DNA of 18,500 nucleotides, from positions 1 through 18,500 of the forward strand of contig JADJCK010000008.1 of the NCBI GenBank assembly GCA_016703265.1, in the 5' to 3' direction. Shown here piece after piece: positions 11,609-18,500 of this stretch (its first letter is position 1; every line of letters starts with the position of its first letter). The translations under genes and the position numbers were made by a program. This DNA comes from a bacterium. Lineage in GTDB: Bacteria > Krumholzibacteriota > Krumholzibacteriia > LZORAL124-64-63. The notes under the pieces are model-generated. The model searched no databases, was not told the origin of the DNA, and saw only the letters and a list, made by a program, of their open reading frames with translations.

Positions 11609-13075
11609 ATGAGCACCGCTGCCCGCCCCAGCCTGACGCGCCGCATGGCCGAGTACGCCGTAGGCCTGCGCTATGACGACCTGCCCGCCGACGACGTGAA
11701 GGAAGCCAAGCGCTTCCTGCTGGACTCGGTGGGCTGCGCCCTGGCCGCCGTGCGCAACCCGGACATGGCCGCCATGTACCGCTTCATCCGCCGGCAGGGC
11801 GGCACGCCCGAGGCCACGCTGATCGGCACCGGCGAGAAGACGAACGCCGCGAACGCATCGCTGATGAACAGCCTGCTGATCCGCGCGCTCGACTACAACG
11901 ACATCTTCTCGGAGCAGGACCCGAGCCGTCCCTCGGACATCATCGTCGGCGCGCTGTGGCCGGCCGAAGGCCTGCGGGCGCGACGGTCGCGAGGCCATCG
12001 TCGGCATCATGATCGCCTACGAGCTGGAACTCGGTGGTGCCTGGCCTGCTTCCCCGGCGTGCGCGAGGTGGGTTGGCACCATGCGACGCTGACGCAGTGC
12101 GTCAGCCCGTTCGTCGCCGGTCGCATGTACGGGCTGGGTGTCGACCAACTGGTGGCGGCCGCAGGCATCAGCGGCAGCAGCCACGTCACGCTGGGCGGTG
12201 TCGTGGCCGGTCACCTGACGAACATGAAGAACACCGCCGACCCGCTGGCCACGCAGTGGCGGTGCTGGCGGCGCAGATGGCGGCCGAGGGCTACGAGGGC
12301 CCGGTCGAGGTCATCGAGGGCAAGGAGGGCTTCCAGCACGTCATCCACAATGTGCAGCTGAAGCCGGAGATCCTGCTCGACGGCCTGGGCACGCAGCCGC
12401 CGATGATCCGCCGCTGCGGCTACAAGGCCTTCCCGACCGAGGCCCTGACGCACCAGCCGATGTCGGCCGTGCTGGGCGCGATGCAGGAGAACGGGCTGAA
12501 GGCGGAGGACCTGGCGTCCATCCACATCCAGACGACGACGCGCGGCGCCGACATCCTCAGCGACGCGAGCAAGTACGATCCGCAGACCAGGAGACGGCTG
12601 ACCACAGCCTGCCCTACTGCCTGGCGGCGGTGGCGGCCGACGGCGGCGTCTACCCGAAGAGCTTCGAGAAGGAGAAGCTCTTCGACCCGCGGATCCGGGC
12701 GCTGCTGCCGAAGATCAAGGTCGTGGCCAATGCCGGGATCGACGCCATGTTCGCGGGTACCAAGCGCGCCATCGCCACCCTGACGACCGGGGATGGGCGC
12801 ACGTTCACCAAGACGGTCGACCACGCCAGGGCAGCCCGCGCAACCCGCTCAGCGACGACGAGCTGGTCGCGAAGTTCCGCGCCAATGCCGGCGGCGTGCT
12901 GGACAAGGCCGCGCAGGACCGCGTCATCGAGGCCACCTGGGACTTCGAGAACTGCCGGGACCTGGGCGCCTACCTGAAATTGTTGAAGACGGACTTATTC
13001 CGGGCGGGCAGCAAGCGACAGCCGGGGGCGCGCTTGGCGTTGGCCGGGCGCGCCTTCGCATGCTATATTGAATAA
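11609..13075 (+). CDS. MmgE/PrpD-family protein (2-methylcitrate dehydratase-like), frameshifted
   Basis: Member of the MmgE/PrpD fold family, which includes 2-methylcitrate dehydratase of propionate degradation. A good ribosome site (AAGGAG) precedes the ATG at 11609. Recognisable in order: EYAVGLRYDDLPADDVKEAK, FLLDSVGCALAA, LLIRALDYNDIF and DPSRPSDIIVGAL, GREAIVGIMIAYELE, VGWHHATLTQCVSPFVAGRM, GLGVDQLVAAAGISGSSH, NMKNTADPLATQ, VIEGKEGFQHVI, ILLDGLGTQPPMIRRCGYK, FPTEALTHQP, ADHSLPYCLAAVAADGG and NPLSDDELVAKFRANAGGVLD. Breaks are near 11970, 12030, 12250, 12590 and 12830. The stop is uncertain: the C-terminal frame is open to TAA at 13073-13075, but this overlaps the tmRNA promoter, so the real stop may lie nearer 12980-13000. 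Expected length is about 460-490 residues. No propionate-cycle gene lies nearby, so the substrate is unassigned. Confidence 0.78.
13040..13069 (+). promoter_or_regulatory. Probable ssrA promoter
   Basis: TTGGCC at 13040-13045 and TATATT at 13064-13069 are separated by 18 bases. Transcription would start near 13076, giving a leader of about 42 bases before the mature 5' end of tmRNA, removed by RNase P. AT-rich TATATT stands out in this GC-rich sequence. Confidence 0.6.
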
Positions 13076-13117
13076 AGCGCACCACTGGTGGGTACGCTGC
13101 AACGATTTCTGGCTCGT

Positions 13118-13470
13118 GGGGGCGAATTGGTCTCGACGTGGTCGGAGGACCGTTGGCTGCATGCCGAGATCCCGCCTATCTCGTTAAACGGTGGAAAAAA
13201 ACAAGTGACGAAGCCAACTTCGCACTGGCTGCCTAATTAAGTAGCCCGTTCCCGGTCGGGGGGTCGCCGGACTGGCCCAATGGGAGCCGTTTTCCGGTGT
13301 CTGGTCCAGAAGCAGGTCCCTGGCGGACGGACGAGACTTTTAGAGGGACTAGCCTGATGGTTGGCACGTTCCCTGGCCATCCTGAGGGTTAAATTAACAG
13401 GGGACTAAGCATGTAGATGCCGGCGGGGCGCCGGTTACGGACGCGGGTTCGATTCCCGCCGCCTCCACCA
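13118..13470 (+). ncRNA. ssrA: Transfer-messenger RNA (tmRNA)
   Basis: Rescues stalled ribosomes with SmpB by adding a degradation tag. The 5' end GGGGGCGAATTGGTCTCGACG and the 3' end, which finishes in CCGCCTCCACCA, pair as a seven-base acceptor stem. The third pair is G-U, the alanine identity signal. The T-arm GCGGG-TTCGATT-CCCGC is intact at the 3' side, and GACTAAGCATGTAGA just before it matches the usual H5/pseudoknot tail of proteobacterial tmRNA. The mature 3' CCA is encoded. Length is 353 bases, normal for a one-piece tmRNA. The tag frame runs to TAA at 13234-13236 and ends E-A-N-F-A-L-A-A. The codons before it read T-S-D, next to a run of seven A, where an indel may have altered the resume codon. 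The LAA terminus is the standard ClpXP/ClpAP degron. Confidence 0.96.
13201..13236 (+). other. tmRNA tag-peptide reading frame
   Basis: Codons ACA AGT GAC GAA GCC AAC TTC GCA CTG GCT GCC TAA encode TSDEANFALAA and a stop. The last five residues agree with known beta/gamma-proteobacterial tags such as ANDENFALAA. The start of the tag is not certain because the preceding A run may be miscalled and the expected GCA resume codon is not seen. Confidence 0.7.
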
Positions 13471-13503
13471 GTTGATCGCGCGGCCCGTGCCGCGCTGCCG
13501 TGG

Positions 13504-13533
13504 GAAGGGGTCGCCGCGGGTGACCCCTTCTTC
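13504..13533 (+). terminator. Hairpin terminator after ssrA
   Basis: GAAGGGGTC (13504-13512) and GACCCCTTC (13522-13530) form a perfect nine-base stem with a nine-base loop, followed by only TT-C-A-T. The strong stem sits 33 bases after the tmRNA 3' end. The T tract is short, so termination efficiency is unclear. It also lies between two converging genes, since modC ends at 13565 on the other strand. Confidence 0.6.
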
Positions 13534-13564
13534 ATGTGCTGCCCGTCCTCCGCTTGCCGGTGCG

Positions 13565-14654
13565 CTAATCCATCACCGCCGCCGACTTCACCTGGGCCCA
13601 GACCGCGCTGCCCGGCTCCAGCCCGAGCGCCGCCACCGATCGTCGCGTGACGCGGGCCAGCAGCGCGGTTTCGCCCAGGCGCACCCGCACCAGGGCCAGC
13701 GCCGGGTGGGAATCGTCGACGATGCCGTCGACCAGCCCCGGCAGCGCGTTGAGGATGCTGCTTCCCTGTGGCGACGAGAGCGCGAGGCTCACATCGCGGG
13801 CCAGGACCCGCACCCGCACCCGGCTGCCTGCCGCCTTGCCCCGGTCGGCCAGCCAGAGGCCGCCGCCGGTGAAGTCGGCGCGACAGAGATGCCACGGTTC
13901 GTCGCGCATGCCGATCACGGCTTCCAGCACGACGCCGGCCTCGTCGCCGAGAGGCAACGGCGGGTCGAGTCGCGCCAGCACCTGGCCGAGCGGGCCGGCG
14001 GCCGCGACCCGGCCGGACGCCATCACCACCAGGTGATCGGCCAGCCGCGCCACCTCGTCGACGTCGTGGGTCACGTAGAGGATCGGCAGCGCCGCCTGGC
14101 GGTGCAGGCGCTCGAGCCAGGGGAGGATCTCGTGCCGGCGGGCGGCGTCGAGACCGGCCATCGGTTCATCGAGCAGCAGCACGGCGGGCTCGACCAGCAG
14201 CGCGCGGGCGATGGCCGCACGCCGGCGCTCGCCGCCCGAGAGCGTGGCGGGTCGTCGGTCGAGCAGGGCGCCCAGCCCGAGCAGTTCGATGACTTCGTCG
14301 CGGTGGCGGGCGGGGGCCGCAACGCGCGCGCGGCGCTCGCCGTAGGCGAGGTTGCCACGCACGTCGAGGTGCGTGAACAGGTCGGCGTCCTGGAAGACGA
14401 AGCCGACCCGGCGCCGGTGGGGCGGCAGCCACATGCGGCGCGCGGAGTCCTGCCAGACCTCGCCGTTGACCGCCACGGCTCCGGTCACGCCGGCCTCAAG
14501 GCCGGCGATGGATCGCAGCAGCGTTGTCTTGCCCGCGCCCGACGGGCCGAACAGCGCCGTGACGCCGCGCCCGGGCAGGGCGAGATCGACGTCAAGCGAG
14601 AATCCCGGCCGTTCAGCGGCGCAGGCGCACGGTGATGTCGCCGACTTCCTTCAT
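13565..14654 (-). CDS. modC: Molybdate ABC transporter ATP-binding protein ModC, one frameshift
   Basis: ATPase that powers molybdate import by ModB. The start ATG at 14654 overlaps the modB stop (ATGA), giving MKEVGDITVRLRR. A frame break near 14612 then leads into FSLDVDLALPGRGVTALFGP. Visible motifs are Walker A GPSGAGKTTLL, Q-loop VGFVFQDADLF, the signature LSGGERRRAAIARAL, Walker B VLLLDEPMAGLDAARR and H-loop ILYVTHDVDEVARLAD. After the ATPase core comes a C-terminal TOBE domain, SILNALPGLVDGIV to LGLEPGSAVWAQVKSAAV, typical of ModC. Reconstructed length is about 362 residues, normal. It is the last gene of the modEABC set and converges on ssrA. Confidence 0.93.
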
Positions 14655-15325
14655 GCCGGACCCCGCCTTCGCTGCAGCCCGTAGAGCAGCAGCAGCGCCA
14701 GGAACGAGAAGCCGACCAGCCACGCGGCCAGTCCATGCGCCTCGCCGTACTCCAGGGCTTCGACATGGTCGTAGATCTGGACCGACGCCACGCGGGTCAC
14801 GCCGGGAATGTTGCCGCCGATCATGAGCACGACACCGAACTCACCCACCGTGTGGGCGAACCCGAGCACGCCGGCTGTCAGGTAGCCGGGACGGGCCAGC
14901 GGCAGCACGACGCTGAAGAACGTATCCAGGGGCGAGGCCCGCAGGGTCGCAGCCGCTTCCAGCTGGCGTTCGCTGACTGCGGAGAAGGCGGTGTGCAGCG
15001 GCTGGACGACGAAAGGCAGCGAGTAGACGACCGATGCGACCACGAGTCCCGCGAAGGTGAACGGCAGCAGGCCCAGGCCCAGGCTTTCGGTCAGGCGCCC
15101 CACCGGCCCGTTGGGTCCCATCAACAGCAGCAGGTAGAACCCCAGGACGGTCGGCGGCAGCACCAGGGGCATGGCGACCACTGCCGAGACCATCGCCTGC
15201 CAGCGTGAACGTGTGCGCGCCAGCCACCACGCCGCCGGCGTGGCGATCACCAGGAGAATGGCGGTGGTGACCGCAGCCAGCTTGAGCGTCAGGCCGAGCG
15301 CGGCCAGGTCAGCGGGAGAGAGCAC
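14651..15325 (-). CDS. modB: Molybdate ABC transporter permease ModB
   Basis: Inner-membrane channel subunit for molybdate. The frame is unbroken at 224 residues, the usual length. It begins at a GTG (MLSPADLAALGLTLKLAAVT) and has about five hydrophobic segments, including TAILLVIATPAAWWLA, MPLVLPPTVLGFYLLLLMG and AWLVGFSFLALLLLYGL. The coupling motif that contacts ModC is seen in EAAATLRASPLDTFFSVVLP and the following LARPGYLTAGVLGFAHTVGE. VLPPTV and GPNGPVG are typical of ModB. Its GTG lies inside the reconstructed end of modA (17-base overlap) and its TGA overlaps the modC ATG, so the three are probably translated in a coupled way. Confidence 0.95.
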   Translation of the reverse strand: MLSPADLAALGLTLKLAAVTTAILLVIATPAAWWLARTRSRWQAMVSAVVAMPLVLPPTVLGFYLLLLMGPNGPVGRLTESLGLGLLPFTFAGLVVASVVYSLPFVVQPLHTAFSAVSERQLEAAATLRASPLDTFFSVVLPLARPGYLTAGVLGFAHTVGEFGVVLMIGGNIPGVTRVASVQIYDHVEALEYGEAHGLAAWLVGFSFLALLLLYGLQRRRGPA

Positions 15326-16111
15326 CGCTCGCCTCCGGGGCCGGTTCGTAGCCGAACGAACGCATCACGCGCACGCCTGACCGCCGTGCAGGAAATCGAG
15401 CAGCGCTCTTGCCGCCGGTCGCGCGGCGCCCTGGCCAGCAGTACGGCGTCCTGTCCCAGTGGCTCGTGCAGCTCGGCAGGAACGACCCAGCCCGAGCCGG
15501 AGGTGAAGCGGCCGTCGCGCCAGACCTCGCGACAGGGCGACAAAGCCGAGTTCAGCATTGCCGCTGGCAACGAACTGGAAGGCCTGGGCGATGTTCTCGC
15601 CCTGCACGAGCCGCGGCTCGATGGCGGCCAGGAGGCCGAGCTCGCGCAGCGACGCCACGGCAGCCGCCCCGTACGGGGCGAGCTTCGGGTTCGCGATGGC
15701 GAGATGGGCGAAGACGCCGGTGCCGAGGACGGCGCCCGTCGCATCGACGAAGCCCTCCTTCGCCGACCACAGGGCCAGGCGGCCCACGGCGTAGGTCCGG
15801 CGCGTACCGGCCACCGCAAGTCCGTCGGTCTCCAGCCTGGCCGGCGTGGCGGCGTCAGCGGCAAGAAACACCTCGAAGGGCGCGCCGTTGGCGATCTGGG
15901 CCGCGAGGGCGCCGGTGGCGCCGGTGGAAACGACCACGTGGTGCCCTGTGGCATCCGTGAACGCGGCAGCGATCGCCTTCATCGGCGCGGCGAAGTTCGC
16001 GGCGACGGCGGCCGGCACGTCGTCGGCGTGCGCCGACAGCGGCACGGCCATGGTGACCGCCGCGAGGACCAGGCTGGCGGTGACGCGCGAGAGGTACTGG
16101 CGAAGGCCCAT
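15309..16111 (-). CDS. modA: Molybdate-binding periplasmic protein ModA, frameshifted C-terminal third
   Basis: Substrate-binding protein of the molybdate importer. The ATG at 16111 follows GAAGAGAGAAG. A signal peptide is clear: MGLRQYLSR, a hydrophobic core VTASLVLAAVTMAVPLS, then cleavage around AHA-DD. The mature part starts VPAAVAANFAAPMKAIAAAF, then VVVSTGATGALAAQIANGAP and FEVFLAADAATPARLE, the oxyanion-binding region. It continues through FAHLAIANPKLAPYG and LVQGENIAQAFQFVASGNAE to LGFVALS. Breaks near 15540 and 15425 divide EVWRDGRFTSGSGWVVPAEL from ALLDFLHGGQA. One more shift gives a natural end VMRSFGYEPAPEASGALSR before TGA at 15309-15311, overlapping modB. Without repair the frame closes at 15365. 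Length about 265 residues. Confidence 0.9.
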
Positions 16112-16139
16112 GCTGGCTTCTCTCTTCGAATGGACTCTC

Positions 16140-16938
16140 CCGTCGTGGCCAGGATGACGTGTGAGGCCTTGATCAACGCGCAGGCGCGCGTGCCCACCAC
16201 CAGTCCCAGATCCTCGACGCTCCGATTGGTGACAACGGCGACAATGGTGCGACCGCCCGGCAACTCGAGGATGATCTCGCTGTTGATCGCGCCGCGACGG
16301 CACTGCGCGACCGTCCCCGCCAGGCGATTCCTGGCGCTGGTCCGCAGGCCGTCATCGGGCGCCAGGATGACCCACGAGGCCTTCACCAGCGCAAAGGCCT
16401 CGCTTCCGGGAACCAGGCCGAGATGCCCGACGCTTTCGTTGGTGATGACCGCCACCAGCTCCTGCCCGCCGCCGAGGTCCAGCGTGACTTCCGCATTGAC
16501 GGCGCCGCGCGTGAGGCCGGTCACATGCCCGAGGAACTGGTTGCGGGCGCTCGTCTGCAGGTCGAATCGCCGGAGCAGCCGGTAGAAGTGCTCGAAGTCC
16601 TCGTCATCGGCGTGCGAACAGGACAGGCGCTCGAGGATGTGCCGCCGCTCGTCGTCGAGACGGCGCAGCGTGGCCACCACGCGCCGCCCATAGGCCGTGA
16701 GCGAGGTGCCGCCGCCGTGGGCGCCGCCGGCCTGCCGTTCGACGAGCGGCTGCCCGACACGGTTGTTCAGCGATTCGACCGCCTGCCAGGCGGCCTTGTA
16801 GCTCATGCCCATGGCCGTCGCCGCCGCCGTGATCGAACCCTCGCGATCGATCCGCTCGAGCAGCTCGAGATGGTCCCAGCGGCGGCCGCGCCCGGTCGGG
16901 GAAGGCGAGGTTGTTTCGGGTTTGCGGCGTGGCGGCAC
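16140..16938 (-). CDS. modE: Molybdate-responsive regulator ModE
   Basis: DNA-binding regulator that senses molybdate. The N-terminal winged helix-turn-helix shows WDHLELLERIDREGSITAAA, then MGMSYKAAWQAVESLNNRVG and TSLTAYGRRVV. The C-terminal half has two TOBE (Mop-like) molybdate-binding repeats: SARNQFLGHVTGLTRGAVNA to ALVKASWVILA, and SARNRLAGTVAQCRRGAINS to ALIKASHVILA. The GTG at 16938 is chosen because GGAGGA lies four bases before it; an upstream TTG at 16971 is also open. The frame runs on past the second TOBE to 15979, overlapping modA in another frame, which is not typical. A lost base near 16145 probably removed the stop, so the end given is an estimate. It heads the mod operon and likely controls it through the inverted repeat just upstream. 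Confidence 0.9.
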
Positions 16939-16972
16939 GGGCTCCTCCAGACGGTCGGGCACGGGCGGCAAT

Positions 16973-16997
16973 CGTTATGTTGTATAGCGACATAACG
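16973..16997. promoter_or_regulatory. ModE-type operator (inverted repeat)
   Basis: CGTTATGT (16973-16980) and ACATAACG (16990-16997) are perfect inverted repeats around the nine-base centre TGTATAGCG. The half-sites resemble the TATATAACG arm of the known E. coli ModE box. The repeat overlaps the -10 element of the modE promoter, so bound ModE would block transcription and make the operon self-repressing when molybdate is plentiful. Confidence 0.75.
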
Positions 16998-17009
16998 CAT
17001 TGCGGGCAA
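16981..17009 (-). promoter_or_regulatory. Promoter of the modEABC operon
   Basis: On the minus strand, TTGCCC (17009-17004) and TATACA (16986-16981) are spaced by 17 bases. This is a good sigma-70-like match, lying 43 to 71 bases before the modE GTG. The ModE-type inverted repeat covers the -10 element. Confidence 0.6.
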
Positions 17010-17050
17010 GCGGAATCGGCAGACATCCAGTGGCGGAGAGGCGAGCCGCG

Positions 17051-17875
17051 TCAGCGCGCTTGAAAAGGGCAGTCGTGAAACAGACGGCGCCGGGTCAACA
17101 GGATCGTCGCCGCGCCGGCCAGGTCGGGCCCGTAGCTGAGCGCCAGCCCGGCCGCCGTCAGTCCCGGCGCAGAAGAGCGCCGCGACGATCATCATGCGAC
17201 AGGCGCCTGGTCAAGTGGTTGGCCGTGGCGGCGGGCAGCGTGAGCAGCGCGATGACCATGATGATGCCGACCACCGACACCACGACCACCGTCAGTGCGG
17301 TCAGGCCCAGCAGCAGGAAATGGTAGCGTGCCGTGCGCACGCCGCGGAGCGAGGCGAACTCGTCGTCGAAGCACACGGCGGCGGTTGCTTGCGGAAGAGC
17401 GCGGCCGACCAGCACCGCCACGCCAGCGCCGCGATCAGGTAGAAGGTCGCGCGGCGTAAGCATGAGGATGTTGCCGAACAGGTAACTCATGAGATCGGCC
17501 GCGTAGCCGGGCGTCAGGCTGATCAGGACGATGCCCGCGGCCATGCCCACGGCCCAGACCGCGCCGATGACGGTGTCTTCACGCTGGCGCAGGCGCAGGC
17601 TGACCCAGCCGATGACCAGGGCCGAGACGAGTGCGGCGGCGGCCGCGCCGGCCAGCGGCGACAGCCACGTCATGCCATGCACCACCCGCAGGTACTGCAC
17701 CAGGCCGAGACCCGGCCAGCACCGTGTGGGAGATGGCCCGGCGATGTAGCTGATGCGCCGGATGACCACATAGCTGCCGACGTTCCGCAGGGGATGGCCA
17801 CCAGCAGGCCGCCCAGCAGTGCATACTGCAGGAACGAGTGGGCGGCCAGGGGCCGAGGAAGGCCGGCGTCAGCAC
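17051..17875 (-). CDS. znuB: Zinc-type ABC transporter permease ZnuB, frameshifted
   Basis: Membrane subunit of an ABC-3 family metal importer. A GTG at 17875 is preceded by AGGAGGG at good spacing and overlaps the znuC stop (GTGCTGA). The reconstructed start is MLTPAFLGP, then LAAHSFLQYALLGGLLVAIP (after a break near 17850), VVIRRISYIAGAISHTVLAG and LGLVQYLRVVHGMTWLSPLA. A clean stretch follows: VSALVIGWVSLRLRQREDTVI, GAVWAVGMAAGIVLISLTPG, YAADLMSYLFGNILML. It continues through VCFDDEFASLRGVRTARYHF and TVVVVSVVGIIMVIALLTLP to AATANHLTRRLS. The last part, LTAAGLALSYGPDLAGAATI, ends at TGA 17051-17053. Length is about 275 residues with roughly seven membrane segments, as expected. Zinc is the likely substrate; manganese relatives cannot be excluded. 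Confidence 0.87.
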
Positions 17876-18500
17876 TGGTGGCCCTCCTCGCTGCAGCGGT
17901 GGTCATGGCGGATCATGCGCATCTCGGCGCCGTAGAGGTCGGCGATGACCTGGCCCGTGATCGCGCTCGTCGGGTGTACGACCACCTTCTGGCCCACGCA
18001 GATGACGCTCTTGACGAAGCCCGCGACGAAGCCGAGGTCGTGCGAGACCATGACGATGGTCAGGCGGCGGTTCAGCGTCTCCAGAAGAGGAAGAAGCCTT
18101 CCTCGACGTGGGCGTCGAGGCCGGCTGTCGGCTCGTCGAGCAGCAGCAATTCCGGCTCGCCCGCAAGCGAGCGCGCAATCAGCGTGCGTTGCTTCTGGCC
18201 GCCGCTGAGCGAGGCGAAATGACGGTCGGCGTGATCGGCGGCCGACCTCAGCCAGGGGAAGCGCGCGCCGCGTCGCGATCGCGCCGGCGCCAGGGACCGA
18301 CCCCGCGCCCAATCCCAGTCGTCCCATGAGCACGACATCGGGCCGGTTGGGAACAGGGGGTCGAGGTGTCGCCTGGGGCACGTAGCCGATCCGGTGACGC
18401 GCGCAGTCCGGGCGCTCGCCGAAGACGGTCACTTCGCCGGCCGTCCGGCGGGCGCAGCAGGCCGAGGCCAGCGCCGTAACGTCGTCTTGCCGCTGCCGTT
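17869..18500 (-). CDS. znuC: Zinc-type ABC transporter ATPase ZnuC, 5' end outside window, frameshifted
   Basis: ATP-binding subunit paired with ZnuB. At the right edge the minus strand reads NGSGKTT, the Walker A loop, so the first 30-40 residues lie outside. Then come the Q-loop region HRIGYVPQ, DVVLMGRLGLG, the signature LSGGQKQRTLIARSLAGEPE, Walker B LLLLDEPTAGLDAHVEEGFF, and the H-loop MVSHDLGFVAGFVKSVICVG. The segment ITGQVIADLYGAEMRMIRHD is typical of zinc importers. The C-terminus RHDHRCSEEGHQC is rich in His and Cys and may bind metal. It ends at TGA 17869-17871, inside the start of znuB, so the two are coupled. Frame breaks occur around 18090, 18220-18370 and 18450. Zur or ZnuA genes would be expected beyond the right edge. 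Confidence 0.88.
   Translation of the reverse strand, partial: RQRQDDVTALASACCARRTAGEVTVFGERPDCARHRIGYVPQATPRPPVPNRPDVVLMGRLGLGAGSVPGAGAIATRRALPLAEVGRRSRRPSFRLAQRRPEATHADCALACGRAGIAAARRADSRPRRPRRGRLLPLLETLNRRLTIVMVSHDLGFVAGFVKSVICVGQKVVVHPTSAITGQVIADLYGAEMRMIRHDHRCSEEGHQC

Noticed and set aside
10016..12010. 664-codon open frame on the minus strand
   Set aside because: It lies antisense to the second PPDK-N gene and MmgE/PrpD. The composition is His/Arg/Val/Gln-rich as expected for an antisense frame in high-GC DNA, and no motif is recognisable; the plus strand carries clear family motifs throughout.
13472..14635. 387-codon open frame on the plus strand
   Set aside because: Opposite modC, whose Walker A, signature and Walker B motifs are all on the minus strand. 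It also starts at the end of tmRNA.
15386..16585. 399-codon open frame on the plus strand
   Set aside because: Opposite modA and modE; it has no recognisable motif, and the minus strand has a signal peptide and TOBE repeats.

Overview
The window comes from a GC-rich bacterial chromosome. The tmRNA, with a tag ending in ANFALAA, and the ModE/ModABC and ZnuBC types suggest a proteobacterium, perhaps on the beta/gamma side. That placement is an inference from family style, and no 16S or ribosomal marker is present. No mobile element, CRISPR array, rRNA or tRNA gene is visible.

The most important caveat is that nearly every gene is cut into several reading frames by one- or two-base indels. Family-specific motifs nevertheless remain intact on both sides of each break. 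Damage is worst in about 1-8050, light in about 8090-11950, and moderate after that. Consensus errors in an unpolished assembly explain this better than mass pseudogenisation. Gene limits below are therefore those of the reconstructed genes, and internal stops are noted.

Plus strand, 1-4257: a lysine degradation module of the saccharopine pathway. It has lysine-2-oxoglutarate reductase (left end cut off), saccharopine dehydrogenase and an ALDH7-type aminoadipate-semialdehyde dehydrogenase. These convert lysine plus 2-oxoglutarate to 2-aminoadipate plus glutamate.

Plus strand, 4376-11542: a four-gene block. A protein with two receiver-like N-terminal domains and a PEP-synthase/PPDK-type ATP-binding domain comes first. 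A Glu/Leu/Phe/Val-type glutamate dehydrogenase, a small unknown ORF, and a second PPDK-N-type protein with a C-terminal nucleotidyltransferase domain follow. Neither dikinase-like protein has the phosphohistidine swivel or the PEP/pyruvate barrel. Both carry a shared GPGRWGS...G(S/T)HFFQ(N/D)L module. Glutamate dehydrogenase would regenerate the 2-oxoglutarate used by the lysine module, so the whole plus-strand half may be a lysine/glutamate nitrogen unit with two regulatory ATP-binding proteins. This is the part of the window most likely to hold undescribed biology.

Plus strand, 11609-13470: an MmgE/PrpD-family protein, then the ssrA gene for tmRNA with a promoter and a following hairpin.

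Minus strand, 18500-13565: znuC (start outside the window) and znuB of a zinc-type ABC importer, then modE-modA-modB-modC for molybdate sensing and uptake. A perfect 8-bp inverted repeat overlaps the -10 element of a promoter just upstream of modE, as expected for a ModE-regulated operon. Junctions are tight (znuC/znuB, modA/modB and modB/modC overlap), pointing to translational coupling.
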